Source: Lachnospiraceae bacterium (lineage in GTDB: Bacteria; Bacillota; Clostridia; Lachnospirales; Lachnospiraceae). From it: DNA of 64,000 bases. The notes below the pieces were generated by a model, which was given only the letters and a program-made list of their open reading frames with translations, was not told the DNA's origin and did no database searches. Shown one piece after another: positions 53,501 through 61,174 of this stretch (its first letter is position 1; each line of letters begins with the position of its first letter). The stretch lies in NCBI GenBank assembly GCA_028692395.1, contig JAQUXP010000003.1:1-64000 (forward strand). Direction: 5' to 3'. A program made the translations under genes and the position numbers.

Positions 53501-53790
53501 TGGTGTTTGAGGACCTGCTTCATGGCGGAAGCGTGATAGCATCGCACAGGGATCTTAAGGATGAAGCGCAGACAGTATGGATTGAAAAGCTAAAAACACC
53601 CACAACAACACCCACAACAACACCCACAGAAAAGCCAGTGAAAACTCCGGATCAGACAGTAACTGCACCCGTAAAGACAGGGGATGCGACGCAGATCACA
53701 GGAATGCTCGCAGTTCTTATCTGCGCAGCAGCACTTGGTGGTGTGCTGCTATGGAGAAAAAAAGCGCACAAGGGCGACGGCTCCTGTTAA
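50599..53790 (+). CDS. Wall-anchored SpaA/VaFE-repeat surface protein with N-terminal NlpC/P60-like domain
   Basis: Signal peptide to about residue 34 (LPAYGEE). Residues about 100-270 look like an NlpC/P60-type cysteine peptidase: C129 in MQCTGFVWY, H214 in DFHCGIFWG and H230 in FWHSS. Then SpaA-type collagen-binding-B-like modules (from about 275; YGVYSDAGC, YYVKEI and similar) and three VaFE repeats of about 120 residues (from about 635); the VVFED motif is clear in repeats 2 and 3 and degenerate in 1. A Thr/Pro stalk, sorting motif APVKTGD (about 1023-1029), a hydrophobic segment and a basic tail end the chain. It should be sortase-anchored. Repeat modules probably carry intramolecular isopeptide bonds. 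Confidence 0.9.
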   Translation: MMRKHKFRKSIAFLTAMLLSLSAILFSLPAYGEEAENQAGMEEQEEVLPEDASEEPTTPMTSTVASGAPAPGLVESYAAESSRAARLTFSDTFGFTREALVNYLNANKTLFLNTPYQVMDPVPGTGMQCTGFVWYVLNAVATQNKEWIPCSEVLRSQPTWTKALNHFGGEGNFEVREFGSKEEMLSSGYLEKGDILWIYCDPAKIGTSDYYDFHCGIFWGDSSSDDKFWHSSNSSHTNTIEGTPIHNRISGVEGKVEFKDVVSYKVYKLANKSYGNIQLTKVSANPSITEGNSCYSLEGAQYGVYSDAGCTSQIGTLTTDATGTANLVNVEIGTYYVKEIQMPMGYLRDEQVYSVTVTADSTAQVSVQEIPGTAAVQLLLMKKDAETDTPQGSASLEGAEYTVKYYDVSGDEDPEEEGKEAKYTWVMKTDAQGRIELKDTYRVGGDDFSSVTIDGNVVLPIGILTIRETKAPQGYVLNETVYTSNMLLQSGTSVVVENLPDTDEKAVREQVIRGDLEFKKADQSTGNPMAEIPFIITSKTTGETHKVFSNQEGVVSTGAIAHTLHTNEGNSSADGIWFGSGKPQDQLGALPYDTYILEELQCAANQGKDLLELEFAVSQESMVVQLGTLTNYTIDLHTTAVDQESGTKTVRAREQAVVVDQVAYDHLTAGREYTIKGVLMRKETGEPLESAGAPVTAEKTFTPDQPKGMVELSFTFDASALAGSTLVAGETLYWKGITEAVHADLEDEAQTVYVPKIETNAADPTTGDHMGAVTAKTKICDEVRYTGLTPGKEYTVKGVLMMQETGEALEIDGKPVTAEKTFLPEAPTGSIELVFTFDASTLQGKTVVVFEDIYDGVLHVAAHGDINDAAQTIFYPKLQTMAKDQKTGGQQVAAVEQTTLIDTVSYSNLIAGEYLVKGILMNQKTGEPIQIDGKNVTAEAAFTAEQAEGSVEVTYSFDGRKVSGETIVVFEDLLHGGSVIASHRDLKDEAQTVWIEKLKTPTTTPTTTPTEKPVKTPDQTVTAPVKTGDATQITGMLAVLICAAALGGVLLWRKKAHKGDGSC

Positions 53791-53819
53791 AGTTATTTCT
53801 TAAGATATCTTAAAGACTA

Positions 53820-53862
53820 TTGACTTTATGACAAAAATACAATATTATACAACATATAATAT
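53820..53862 (+). promoter_or_regulatory. Promoter and candidate PadR operator
   Basis: TTGACT (53820-53825), 17 bp, TATTAT (53843-53848). A perfect inverted repeat ATATTATA-CAACA-TATAATAT (53842-53862) covers the -10 and start region, well placed for autoregulation by the PadR protein encoded next. Confidence 0.55.
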
Positions 53863-53909
53863 AGCACAGGAAATAACGTGCTGACTCTTGAACAGAAGGG
53901 AGCGATTAT

Positions 53910-54236
53910 ATGGTTTTTAATACAGGTGCAGCATTGCTGGACGCAATTGTCCTTTCGGTTGTATCTCGGGAAAAAGAAGGCACTTATGGATACAAGATTA
54001 CGCAGGATGTACGTTTGGCCCTGGACGTATCAGAGTCCACTCTTTACCCGGTGCTGCGGCGGCTGCAAAAGGATGATTGTCTGATGGTTTACGATATGGA
54101 ATTCGGTGGAAGAAACCGGAGGTATTACAAATTAACGGAGAAAGGCGAGGTGCAGCTTCGATTGTATCAGATGGAGTGGAAGAGCTACTCCGGAAAGATC
54201 TCGAAGTTATTTGATGAGGGGAGGTCATTTGCATGA
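53910..54236 (+). CDS. PadR-family transcriptional regulator
   Basis: A 108-residue winged-helix protein with GTYGYKITQDVRLALDVSESTLYPVLRRLQ, the PadR recognition region, and GGRNRRYYKLTEKG forming the wing. AAGGGAG is 7 nt before the ATG. It overlaps the next gene by 4 bp (ATGA). PadR plus DUF1700 plus DUF4097 is a recurrent Firmicutes cassette linked to envelope stress; here it most likely represses its own operon. Confidence 0.93.
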   Translation: MVFNTGAALLDAIVLSVVSREKEGTYGYKITQDVRLALDVSESTLYPVLRRLQKDDCLMVYDMEFGGRNRRYYKLTEKGEVQLRLYQMEWKSYSGKISKLFDEGRSFA

Positions 54237-55105
54237 ACAGAGTAGAATTTATGGGACAGCTGGAACGCCTGCTCTATAATCTGCCGGATGAGGAAAGACA
54301 GGATGCTTTAGATTATTACAATGACTATTTTGATGAAGCAGGAAATGAGCATGAGGCAGAGGTACTTCGTGAACTGGGAAGTCCGGGAAGAGTGGCAGCT
54401 CTGATCCGTGCAGGATATCAGAATGGTGCAGAGGCATCTCAGGATGGAGAGTATACGGAAAATGGTTATCAGGAAACAAGGTTTGCTGAGCATGCTCAGA
54501 CGCCGGCACGCTATGGAACTTCTTCCGGACAGCAGGAAGGAAAAAGAACCTCTGCTTCCGAATTCGCAGAGGCAGCAGCCGATAAAGCACGTTCCTGGAA
54601 AGCAGAGCAGGACCGCAGACGCAGCGCTGCCCGTGAAAATGCCTCAAATACCAGTGAAAAGGATGAAACGAATACAGGTACAGGACATGATAACTTCTAT
54701 CAGCGGCCAGTAAGACACCGAAGAGGTGTCGGCGGATGGGTTCTGATTATTATTCTTATCATCTTTGCAGCACCGATTTTTGCGGGGACACTGGGTGGTG
54801 TCTTTGGTATTGCAGGTGGGCTGCTTGGCGGTGCTTTCGGGATATTCGGAGCCTGCATCGGACTTTTTACCGGTGGTGTGATCAGCATTGTCAGGGGATG
54901 TGTGATTCTTTTGACTTCGCCGGGAACAGGGCTTGCGGCGATTGGAATCGGCTGTCTTTTCCTTGCGGTGGGGATTTTACTCCTGTTGTTCGTTGTATGG
55001 CTTGCATTTAAAGTTTTGCCGTGGTTTGTAAGGCTTGTTGTAAATCTGATTTCTCGTATTACGCATCATGGTCAGAGTCAAAGGGAAGGCGGTGATCAGT
55101 CATGA
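54233..55105 (+). CDS. DUF1700 membrane protein
   Basis: The N-terminal 60 residues (FMGQLERLLYNLPDEERQDALDYY onward) are the DUF1700 domain with an HAAS-like helical fold. A polar Glu/Arg/Ala-rich stretch (about 65-155) follows, then a Gly- and hydrophobic-rich region with several membrane segments (about 165-275). It is translationally coupled on both sides by ATGA overlaps. It is probably a membrane partner of the PadR/DUF4097 pair; its activity is unknown. Confidence 0.88.
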   Translation: MNRVEFMGQLERLLYNLPDEERQDALDYYNDYFDEAGNEHEAEVLRELGSPGRVAALIRAGYQNGAEASQDGEYTENGYQETRFAEHAQTPARYGTSSGQQEGKRTSASEFAEAAADKARSWKAEQDRRRSAARENASNTSEKDETNTGTGHDNFYQRPVRHRRGVGGWVLIIILIIFAAPIFAGTLGGVFGIAGGLLGGAFGIFGACIGLFTGGVISIVRGCVILLTSPGTGLAAIGIGCLFLAVGILLLLFVVWLAFKVLPWFVRLVVNLISRITHHGQSQREGGDQS

Positions 55106-55980
55106 AAGTATGGAAAAGAGTGATGTGGATTCTGTGTGGTGTGCTGGTGGTGTTTGGAGTCTGTGCTTTGATTACCGGTGCGGTGCTTGGTATTGATCAG
55201 AACAAGCTTCATGAGCAGATTAACTTTGGACCATTTCGGGTTGGAAGCACCAGCATTGGCATCGGTCCTTTCCATGTTGGAACAGGAGACGATGAGGAAA
55301 CGACAGAGCTTGAAGAGACAGGCGATGTAGCGGACATATCTGACAGTGCACAAGACGAAGAAACCTATTCTTATTCAGACATCAGGGAACTGCAAATTGA
55401 TATCCGCTACGGAACGCTTAAGATTCAGTCAACAAATGGAAAATCAATTACGGTGCACGCACAAAAAACGGATGAAAAGACCTTTTCAGCTGAACAATCT
55501 GGTGATAAACTGATTATAGCAGACAGAAGTGTTAAAAAAGCGCCCGGTGAAGCACCGGTGATTCTTATCGACGTACCGGTGAACTATCAGTTTGACAAAG
55601 CTGAACTTCTGGTGAAAGCCGGAACCATGAAGCTTGACAGTCTGTATGTAGATGAACTGGATGCCGAGGTTCAGGCAGGAGTCATGTCCGTATCCCAAAA
55701 GATTACAGCTGATCAGGCGGACATCAGCGTGGGTGCAGGAAGTATCACCCTTGCTCTGCTGGATGCAAAGGAGATTGATTTTTCCTGTGATGCAGGGAAG
55801 ATTACAGCAACCCTTGCGGGGAAAGCTTCCGATTATTCCTTCGATGGTGAATGTGGCGCCGGGACGATAAAGTTCGGGGAAGAATCCTACGGTATGTTTG
55901 ACCACGATATGGAGCATAATGGAGGCAGCCGCAGTGTGGATGCGGACTGCGGAATCGGAACCATCAAGATTGATTTTTAA
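55102..55980 (+). CDS. DUF4097 beta-repeat membrane-anchored protein
   Basis: One N-terminal membrane segment (VMWILCGVLVVFGVCALITGAVL), a variable acidic region, then a DUF4097 right-handed beta-repeat domain (from about residue 95: IRELQIDIRYGTLKIQS; repeats such as AEVQAGVMSVSQ, ISVGAGSITLA). Proteins of this type resemble LiaF/YvlB in envelope-stress systems. It overlaps the DUF1700 gene by 4 bp. Confidence 0.88.
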   Translation: MKVWKRVMWILCGVLVVFGVCALITGAVLGIDQNKLHEQINFGPFRVGSTSIGIGPFHVGTGDDEETTELEETGDVADISDSAQDEETYSYSDIRELQIDIRYGTLKIQSTNGKSITVHAQKTDEKTFSAEQSGDKLIIADRSVKKAPGEAPVILIDVPVNYQFDKAELLVKAGTMKLDSLYVDELDAEVQAGVMSVSQKITADQADISVGAGSITLALLDAKEIDFSCDAGKITATLAGKASDYSFDGECGAGTIKFGEESYGMFDHDMEHNGGSRSVDADCGIGTIKIDF

Positions 55981-56028
55981 ACAGGATATGCATGATCCAT
56001 GCAACTGCTAATAAAGGAGGATTTTATT

Positions 56029-56214
56029 ATGGATAACAATAAGAGATTATATCGTTCATCTACCAATTATATGATTTGCGGCGTATGCGGAGGAATCGCA
56101 GAGTATTTTAACCTTGATCCTACGCTGGTACGTCTTGGCTGGGTACTATTCAGCTGCCTTGGCGGCTCAGGAATTCTGGCGTACATCGTTGCGGCAATTA
56201 TTATTCCCAAATAG
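56029..56214 (+). CDS. PspC-domain small membrane protein
   Basis: 61 residues: KRLYRSSTNYMICGVCGGIAEY is the PspC motif and GSGILAYIVAAIIIPK a membrane segment. AAAGGAGG is 8 nt before the ATG. Its position after PadR-DUF1700-DUF4097 makes it the likely fourth member of an envelope-stress module. An in-frame ATG further upstream lacks a ribosome site. Confidence 0.93.
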   Translation: MDNNKRLYRSSTNYMICGVCGGIAEYFNLDPTLVRLGWVLFSCLGGSGILAYIVAAIIIPK

Positions 56215-56270
56215 CTGCGAATAGATTTTTTTAACACGGCTATACTTTCAGTGAAGGGAGTGTGGCCTTT

Positions 56271-56462
56271 TTGAACAAAGAGAAAAGAATTAACCTGAAC
56301 AATCTTACAGAAGAAGAAAGTTTGAAATACGAGATTGCCGGAGAACTGGGACTCCTGGACCGGGTGCTGGAGCACGGCTGGAAAACCCTGACAGCAAAGG
56401 AGACAGGGCGTATCGGAGGACTGATGACAAAGAGAAAGCGGGAGAAAACCGTTGACAAATGA
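56271..56462 (+). CDS. Small acid-soluble spore protein, alpha/beta-type-like
   Basis: 63 residues with LKYEIAGELGLLDR and LTAKETGRIGGLMTKR, matching the two conserved blocks of alpha/beta SASPs, which coat spore DNA. Typical members have GGxxTKRLV; here GGLMTKRKR. AGGGAG is 10 nt before a TTG start; a GTG 9 bp upstream is only 1 nt from it and less likely. It implies a spore-forming host. Confidence 0.78.
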   Translation: MNKEKRINLNNLTEEESLKYEIAGELGLLDRVLEHGWKTLTAKETGRIGGLMTKRKREKTVDK

Positions 56463-56490
56463 CACAAAAAGCGGTAACATACAAAACATC

Positions 56491-56527
56491 AAAGAGGATA
56501 GAAGCCATCTGGCTGCTATCCTCTTTT
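56491..56527 (+). terminator. Intrinsic terminator
   Basis: AAAGAGGATAG pairs with CTATCCTCTTT, with an inner AGCC/GGCT pairing, then TTT. Confidence 0.88.
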
Positions 56528-56585
56528 GCGTATAGACAAGAAAAGAACTTATAAAACCCTTACGAAAAATACCAGGAGGTAAGCC

Positions 56586-57134
56586 ATGGAATATTTATCA
56601 AAAAATATAGCGATTAACTTGAAGGGGATTCGTAAATCTAAAAATATGAGCCTGGATATGGTGGCAGAGCAGACCGGTGTCAGCAAGAGCATGCTTGCGC
56701 AGATTGAAAGAGGGGAAGCGAATCCCACTATCGGTACACTGGGGCGTATTGTCAGCGGAATGAGAGTTGAATTTGATACGCTGATCACAGCACCGAAGGT
56801 CTCCGGCTATCAGATGCAGCGTTCTAAGATGATTCCCACCAAGGAGCTTTCGGGACAATATCAGGTATATACCTGCTTTCCTTATGAAACAGATCGAAGA
56901 TTCGAGATCTATGAGATAGAAGTGGAGCCGGGGAAGAAGTATCTCTCCGGTGCACATGGAGAACATACAGAGGAATATATCAGTGTGACAAGAGGCGAGC
57001 TGACTATAGAACTGTCTGGCGAACGGTACACCATCCAGGAGAAGGATGGCTTTTGCTTTCACTCGGACAAGGAACATGAATATTGTAATTATGGAGAAGA
57101 ACGACTGGAATTTCTGGTGTACTTTATTTTTTGA
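56586..57134 (+). CDS. XRE-family regulator with C-terminal cupin domain
   Basis: HTH in residues 8-62 (MVAEQTGVSKSMLAQIERGEANPTIGT split across the helices) and a cupin sensor domain (about 105-182; SGAHGEHTEEYISVTRGELTI). 182 residues is the usual size. Proteins of this layout often control amino-acid, polyamine or fatty-acid-related genes and sense a small ligand through the cupin. AGGAGG precedes the ATG. The adjoining aldo/keto reductase may be a target, but no operator was identified. Confidence 0.92.
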   Translation: MEYLSKNIAINLKGIRKSKNMSLDMVAEQTGVSKSMLAQIERGEANPTIGTLGRIVSGMRVEFDTLITAPKVSGYQMQRSKMIPTKELSGQYQVYTCFPYETDRRFEIYEIEVEPGKKYLSGAHGEHTEEYISVTRGELTIELSGERYTIQEKDGFCFHSDKEHEYCNYGEERLEFLVYFIF

Positions 57135-57153
57135 CACCGGCATATATCTTCTA

Positions 57154-57182
57154 TTTACACCACAGGATATATTAAGTATAAT
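57154..57182 (+). promoter_or_regulatory. Promoter of the aldo/keto reductase gene
   Basis: TTTACA, 17 bp, TATAAT, 62 bp before the ATG. Confidence 0.65.
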
Positions 57183-57243
57183 TGAAACGTGGTCATTTAG
57201 CGGGACTGCAGCAGAGAAACTTAATAAGAAAGTGGGGTTACAC

Positions 57244-58164
57244 ATGAAACAGATTACATTGGGAGCAAGTACAAGGAAAGTACCGTCAGTTATAGTGGGA
57301 TGTATGCGTCTGGGAGAGTTAAGCACAGCGGATATGACTCATTATATTCACACAGCTATGGAGCAGGGAGCAAACTTCTTTGATCATGCAGATATTTACG
57401 GCGCAGGAAAATGTGAGGAAGTGTTTGGAACTGCATGTAAAGCAGATTCATCCCTGAAAAGAGAAGATATGATTATTCAGTCCAAATGTGGAATTAGACA
57501 GGGTCTTTATGATCTGTCCAAGGAGCATATTCTCCGGTCAGTAGATGGAATTCTGCAGCGTCTGCAGATGGAGTATCTGGATATTTTACTTTTGCACAGA
57601 CCGGATGCTCTGATGGAGCCGGAGGAAGTGGCAGAGGCCTTTGATCTGCTGCAGCAGAGTGGAAAGGTACGTGCATTTGGCGTGTCCAACGAGAAACCCA
57701 TGCAGATGGAGCTGCTGAAAAAATATGTGAAGCAGCCACTGCTGGTGAATCAGCTGCAGTTTAGTATTCCGGTATCGAACATGGTGGCAAATGGATTGGA
57801 AGTCAACATGGAGACACCAGGTGCTGTCGACTATGATGGCAGTGTGCTGGATTACTGCAGACTGCATGATATTACGATTCAGGCATGGTCACCATTTCAG
57901 ATGCCGGCATGGAGAGGGGTATTCCTTGGAAGTGAGGATTACGCAGAGCTGAACGGAAAGATTAAAGTTCTGGCAGAAAAGTATCAGGTTAGTGATACAG
58001 CCATCGCAGCCAGCTGGATCCTGAGACACCCGGCCAATATGCAGATTATCGCAGGAACCTCGAATGAAAAGAGACTGCAGGAAATCATAGCAGCAGGGGA
58101 TATCGCACTGACACGGGAAGAGTGGTATGGTCTGTATCTTGCAGCGGGACATCCACTTCCGTAA
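57244..58164 (+). CDS. Aldo/keto reductase (YdhF-like)
   Basis: An NAD(P)H-dependent oxidoreductase of the AKR fold, 306 residues. GANFFDHADIYG carries the catalytic Asp/Tyr, QSKCGIR the Lys position, and LLLHRPDALMEPEEV the His. The frame is open about 200 bp upstream into the regulator gene, but GTGGGG before the ATG of MKQITLGAST and the family's N-terminus support this start. The physiological substrate is unknown. Confidence 0.9.
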   Translation: MKQITLGASTRKVPSVIVGCMRLGELSTADMTHYIHTAMEQGANFFDHADIYGAGKCEEVFGTACKADSSLKREDMIIQSKCGIRQGLYDLSKEHILRSVDGILQRLQMEYLDILLLHRPDALMEPEEVAEAFDLLQQSGKVRAFGVSNEKPMQMELLKKYVKQPLLVNQLQFSIPVSNMVANGLEVNMETPGAVDYDGSVLDYCRLHDITIQAWSPFQMPAWRGVFLGSEDYAELNGKIKVLAEKYQVSDTAIAASWILRHPANMQIIAGTSNEKRLQEIIAAGDIALTREEWYGLYLAAGHPLP

Positions 58165-58194
58165 GTGCAGGAAAATGGAAAAATAAAAAAAATA

Positions 58195-58223
58195 TTGACA
58201 ATATAATGCACAGGCAGTATACT
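58195..58223 (+). promoter_or_regulatory. Promoter of the argD-like gene
   Basis: TTGACA, exactly 17 bp, TATACT. Confidence 0.8.
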
Positions 58224-58255
58224 TCACTCATAAATAAACAGCAAGTATAAACATG

Positions 58256-58310
58256 AAGCGATGATGGTTCATATCCCTACTCAGGGGATGCCATCATCGC
58301 TTATTTTATT
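58256..58310 (+). promoter_or_regulatory. Leader hairpin, possible attenuator
   Basis: AAGCGATGATGG (58256-58267) pairs perfectly with CCATCATCGCTT (58291-58302); an inner ATCCC/GGGAT stem continues it; ATTTTATTT follows. It stands 19 bp before the start codon and just in front of the ribosome site (AAGGAGG), so it could terminate or mask translation. No ligand class was recognised. Confidence 0.55.
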
Positions 58311-58328
58311 TCAAGGAGGAAAAACAGG

Positions 58329-59546
58329 ATGAGATTGAAGGATTGTGGAAAAACAAAGGAAGATATTAAGGCATTAGTGGATAAGTATATGATTGATACC
58401 TACGAGCGCTTTGATCTGCTGGCTGAAACTGCAAAGGACATGTATATCTACGATGAGAATGGAGAGGGTTATCTTGACTTTTATGCCGGCATCGCAGTTA
58501 ACAGTGCAGGAAGCTGTAATGAAAAAGTAGTTGCAGCCATTAAGGATCAGGTGTCAGATATTATGCACACATTTAACTATCCATACACGATCCCTCAGGC
58601 ATTACTGGCAGAAAAGGTCTGTACAACCATCGGTATGGACAAGATCTTTTATCAGAACAGTGGTACAGAAGCAAATGAAGCCATGATCAAGATGGCAAGA
58701 AAGTATGGTGTTGAGAAGTATGGTCCGGAAAGATATAACATTGTCACTGCCCGGGATGGTTTTCACGGAAGAACCTACGGTGCAATGTCCGCTACAGGAC
58801 AGCCGGATAATGGATGCCAGATCGGATTTAAGCCCATGGTTCCCGGATTTACCTATGCCAAATATAATGATCTGGAAGCTTTTAAAGCAGCCTGCACAAA
58901 AAACACAATTGCAATTATGATTGAGCCAGTACAAGGTGAAGGTGGTGTGCACCCTGCAACACCGGAATTTATGAAGGGTCTTCGGACGTTTTGTGATGAG
59001 AATGAGATGCTACTTCTTCTGGATGAGGTTCAGACCGGATGGTGCAGAACTGGAGCACCCATGTCCTACATGAATTATGGTGTAAAACCGGATATTGTAT
59101 CTATGGCAAAGGCACTGGGTGGTGGGATGCCAATCGGAGCGATCTGCGCAACTGCCGAGGTAGCGAAAGCATTTACCCCAGGTTCCCACGGAACAACCTT
59201 TGGTGGACATCCCGTCAGCTGTGCAGCAGCACTGGCCGAGGTAAATGAACTGATGGACCGGGATCTTGCAGGGAATGCAAAGAAGATGGGAGATTATTTC
59301 GCAGGTCTGTTACAGGGACTGCCCCATGTAAAAGAGGTGAGATGGCAGGGACTTTTAGTCGGTGTAGAATTTGACGAGCATGTTGGCGGCGCTGATGTCA
59401 AGCATGCAGCCTTTGACCGCAGACTGCTGATCACAGCCATCGGTGCATCTACCATTCGTATGGTACCACCGCTGATCCTGACAGAGGCTGACTGTGATAA
59501 AGCCTTTGCAATCCTGAAGGACGCAGTGGAGGCAGTAGAAAAGTAA
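58329..59546 (+). CDS. argD: Class III aminotransferase, acetylornithine-aminotransferase-like
   Basis: A PLP enzyme of 405 residues. YFQNSGTEANEAM-type cofactor loop (reads FYQNSGTEANEAMIKMA), the DEVQTGWCRTG motif and K261 in SMAKALGGG, which binds PLP. It matches the ArgD/succinylornithine aminotransferase family; the related 4-aminobutyrate and ornithine enzymes are alternatives because no other arginine gene is close. AAGGAGG precedes the ATG. A 15-bp tandem duplication covers its stop codon (CAGTAGAAAAGTAAA twice). Confidence 0.85.
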   Translation: MRLKDCGKTKEDIKALVDKYMIDTYERFDLLAETAKDMYIYDENGEGYLDFYAGIAVNSAGSCNEKVVAAIKDQVSDIMHTFNYPYTIPQALLAEKVCTTIGMDKIFYQNSGTEANEAMIKMARKYGVEKYGPERYNIVTARDGFHGRTYGAMSATGQPDNGCQIGFKPMVPGFTYAKYNDLEAFKAACTKNTIAIMIEPVQGEGGVHPATPEFMKGLRTFCDENEMLLLLDEVQTGWCRTGAPMSYMNYGVKPDIVSMAKALGGGMPIGAICATAEVAKAFTPGSHGTTFGGHPVSCAAALAEVNELMDRDLAGNAKKMGDYFAGLLQGLPHVKEVRWQGLLVGVEFDEHVGGADVKHAAFDRRLLITAIGASTIRMVPPLILTEADCDKAFAILKDAVEAVEK

Positions 59547-59575
59547 ACAGTAGAAAAGTAAACAGGCGTTCCCGT

Positions 59576-59628
59576 AAAAGGTGTGACCCATGGAATCTGG
59601 CAGCCAGATTCCATGGGCCACACCTTTT
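59576..59628 (+). terminator. Very long terminator hairpin
   Basis: A near-perfect stem of about 24 bp (AAAAGGTGTG, one mismatch, CCCATGGAATCTGG and their complements) with a 3-nt loop. It is symmetrical enough to work on both strands. Confidence 0.85.
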
Positions 59629-59755
59629 ATGGAAAAGCCTGTTTTTTGTATTGTGATTTTGTGTGAATTGAGAGATAATTATAACAGATATTAGATGGGA
59701 ATGGATTTGGTCTGCCCGTGAAGGAAGGGACCGCAAAAACAGGAGGAAAAGGAAG

Positions 59756-61072
59756 ATGGAACAGATGACACTTTTTGGTAATTCTGTGATGCAGCCCCTT
59801 GCGGCGAGACTCAGACCCAGGACACTGGAGGAATTCGCAGGGCAGAGGCACCTGTTGGGAGAGGGAAAGGTTCTTCGGCGGCTGATTGAAAATGATCAGA
59901 TTTCTTCTATGATTTTCTGGGGACCGCCAGGTGTGGGAAAGACAACCCTTGCCCGTATTATTGCCAACTATACCAGATCGGAATTTATCGACTTCTCGGC
60001 GGTGACAAGTGGAATTAAGGAGATTCGTACGGTGATGCAGCAGGCGGAGAGCAATCGTTTCTCGGGATCGAAAACCATTGTATTTGTGGACGAGATTCAC
60101 CGTTTCAACAAGGCACAGCAGGACGCATTTTTACCATTTGTGGAAAAGGGCAGTATCGTGCTGATTGGTGCCACCACGGAGAATCCTTCCTTTGAGATTA
60201 ACAGCGCTTTGCTGTCCCGCTGTAAGGTGTTTGTGCTGCAGGCCCTGAAGACGGAGGAATTGACCAGTCTTCTGGAACGGGCATTAAAAAGTCCCAGGGG
60301 CTTTGGAGATCAGAAGATTCAGATCTCCTCTGAAATGTTGGAAATGATTGCAAACTTTTCCAATGGAGATGCACGCAATGCCCTCTCTACACTGGAGATG
60401 GTGATCCTAAATGGTGATCTGGATAGCGCAGGAACGGTGACAGTGACAAAAGAAACACTGGAGCAGTGTATTTCCAAAAAGTCATTGCTTTATGATAAGA
60501 ACGGAGAGGAGCACTATAATCTGATCTCTGCACTGCATAAATCCATGCGAAATTCCGACCCGGATGCAGCCGTTTACTGGCTGGCAAGAATGCTGGAAGC
60601 AGGGGAGGATCCACTGTATGTTGCCCGGAGAGTGACACGGTTTGCCAGTGAGGATGTGGGGCTGGCAGATCCCAGGGCACTGGAAATTGCGGTGGCGGCT
60701 TATCAGGCCTGTCATTTTATCGGGATGCCGGAATGCTCGGTGCATCTGACTCAGGCGGTAGTGTATCTGTCTCTGGCACCCAAGTCAAATTCTCTTTATA
60801 TGGCTTATGAACATGCCAGGACAGATGCGGTCCGGCAATTGGCGGAGCCGGTTCCCCTTGTAATTCGTAATGCGCCCACAGGTCTGATGAAGGATCTTTC
60901 CTATGGAAAGGGCTATCAGTATGCCCATGATACCCAAGACAAGCTGACGAATATGCAGTGTCTGCCGGATTCTCTTCTTGGCACACAGTATTATGATCCT
61001 GCAGGGGAAGGGGAGGAGAAAGAGTACCGCAGACGACTGGAGCAGATCAAAGAATGGAAGAAAAACCACTGA
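59756..61072 (+). CDS. rarA: Replication-associated recombination protein RarA (MgsA)
   Basis: A clamp-loader-like AAA ATPase acting at stalled forks. Its Walker A is GPPGVGKTT near residue 60, Walker B FVDEIHRFN, and the RarA-specific C-terminal tetramerisation domain ends in RLEQIKEWKKNH. The N-terminus (PLAARLRPRTLEEFAGQ) is typical. 438 residues is normal. AGGAGG precedes the ATG. Confidence 0.96.
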   Translation: MEQMTLFGNSVMQPLAARLRPRTLEEFAGQRHLLGEGKVLRRLIENDQISSMIFWGPPGVGKTTLARIIANYTRSEFIDFSAVTSGIKEIRTVMQQAESNRFSGSKTIVFVDEIHRFNKAQQDAFLPFVEKGSIVLIGATTENPSFEINSALLSRCKVFVLQALKTEELTSLLERALKSPRGFGDQKIQISSEMLEMIANFSNGDARNALSTLEMVILNGDLDSAGTVTVTKETLEQCISKKSLLYDKNGEEHYNLISALHKSMRNSDPDAAVYWLARMLEAGEDPLYVARRVTRFASEDVGLADPRALEIAVAAYQACHFIGMPECSVHLTQAVVYLSLAPKSNSLYMAYEHARTDAVRQLAEPVPLVIRNAPTGLMKDLSYGKGYQYAHDTQDKLTNMQCLPDSLLGTQYYDPAGEGEEKEYRRRLEQIKEWKKNH

Positions 61073-61102
61073 GTCCTCCCCAAAAAGCAGCATGTACAGC
61101 CC

Positions 61103-61131
61103 TTTACTTCTTTATGGAAAGTTATTATAAT
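61103..61131 (+). promoter_or_regulatory. Promoter of the glycosyltransferase gene
   Basis: TTTACT, 17 bp, TATAAT, about 45 bp upstream of the ATG. Confidence 0.65.
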
Positions 61132-61174
61132 GAGCCATAGGAAACAAAAGTAAGGAAGGCGAAAAGGGACAGCT

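Noticed and set aside
57046-57243. An upstream extension of the aldo/keto reductase into the XRE-cupin gene
   Set aside because: The extra 66 codons overlap a real gene in another frame, include a promoter, and do not resemble the family; the internal ATG at 57244 fits better.
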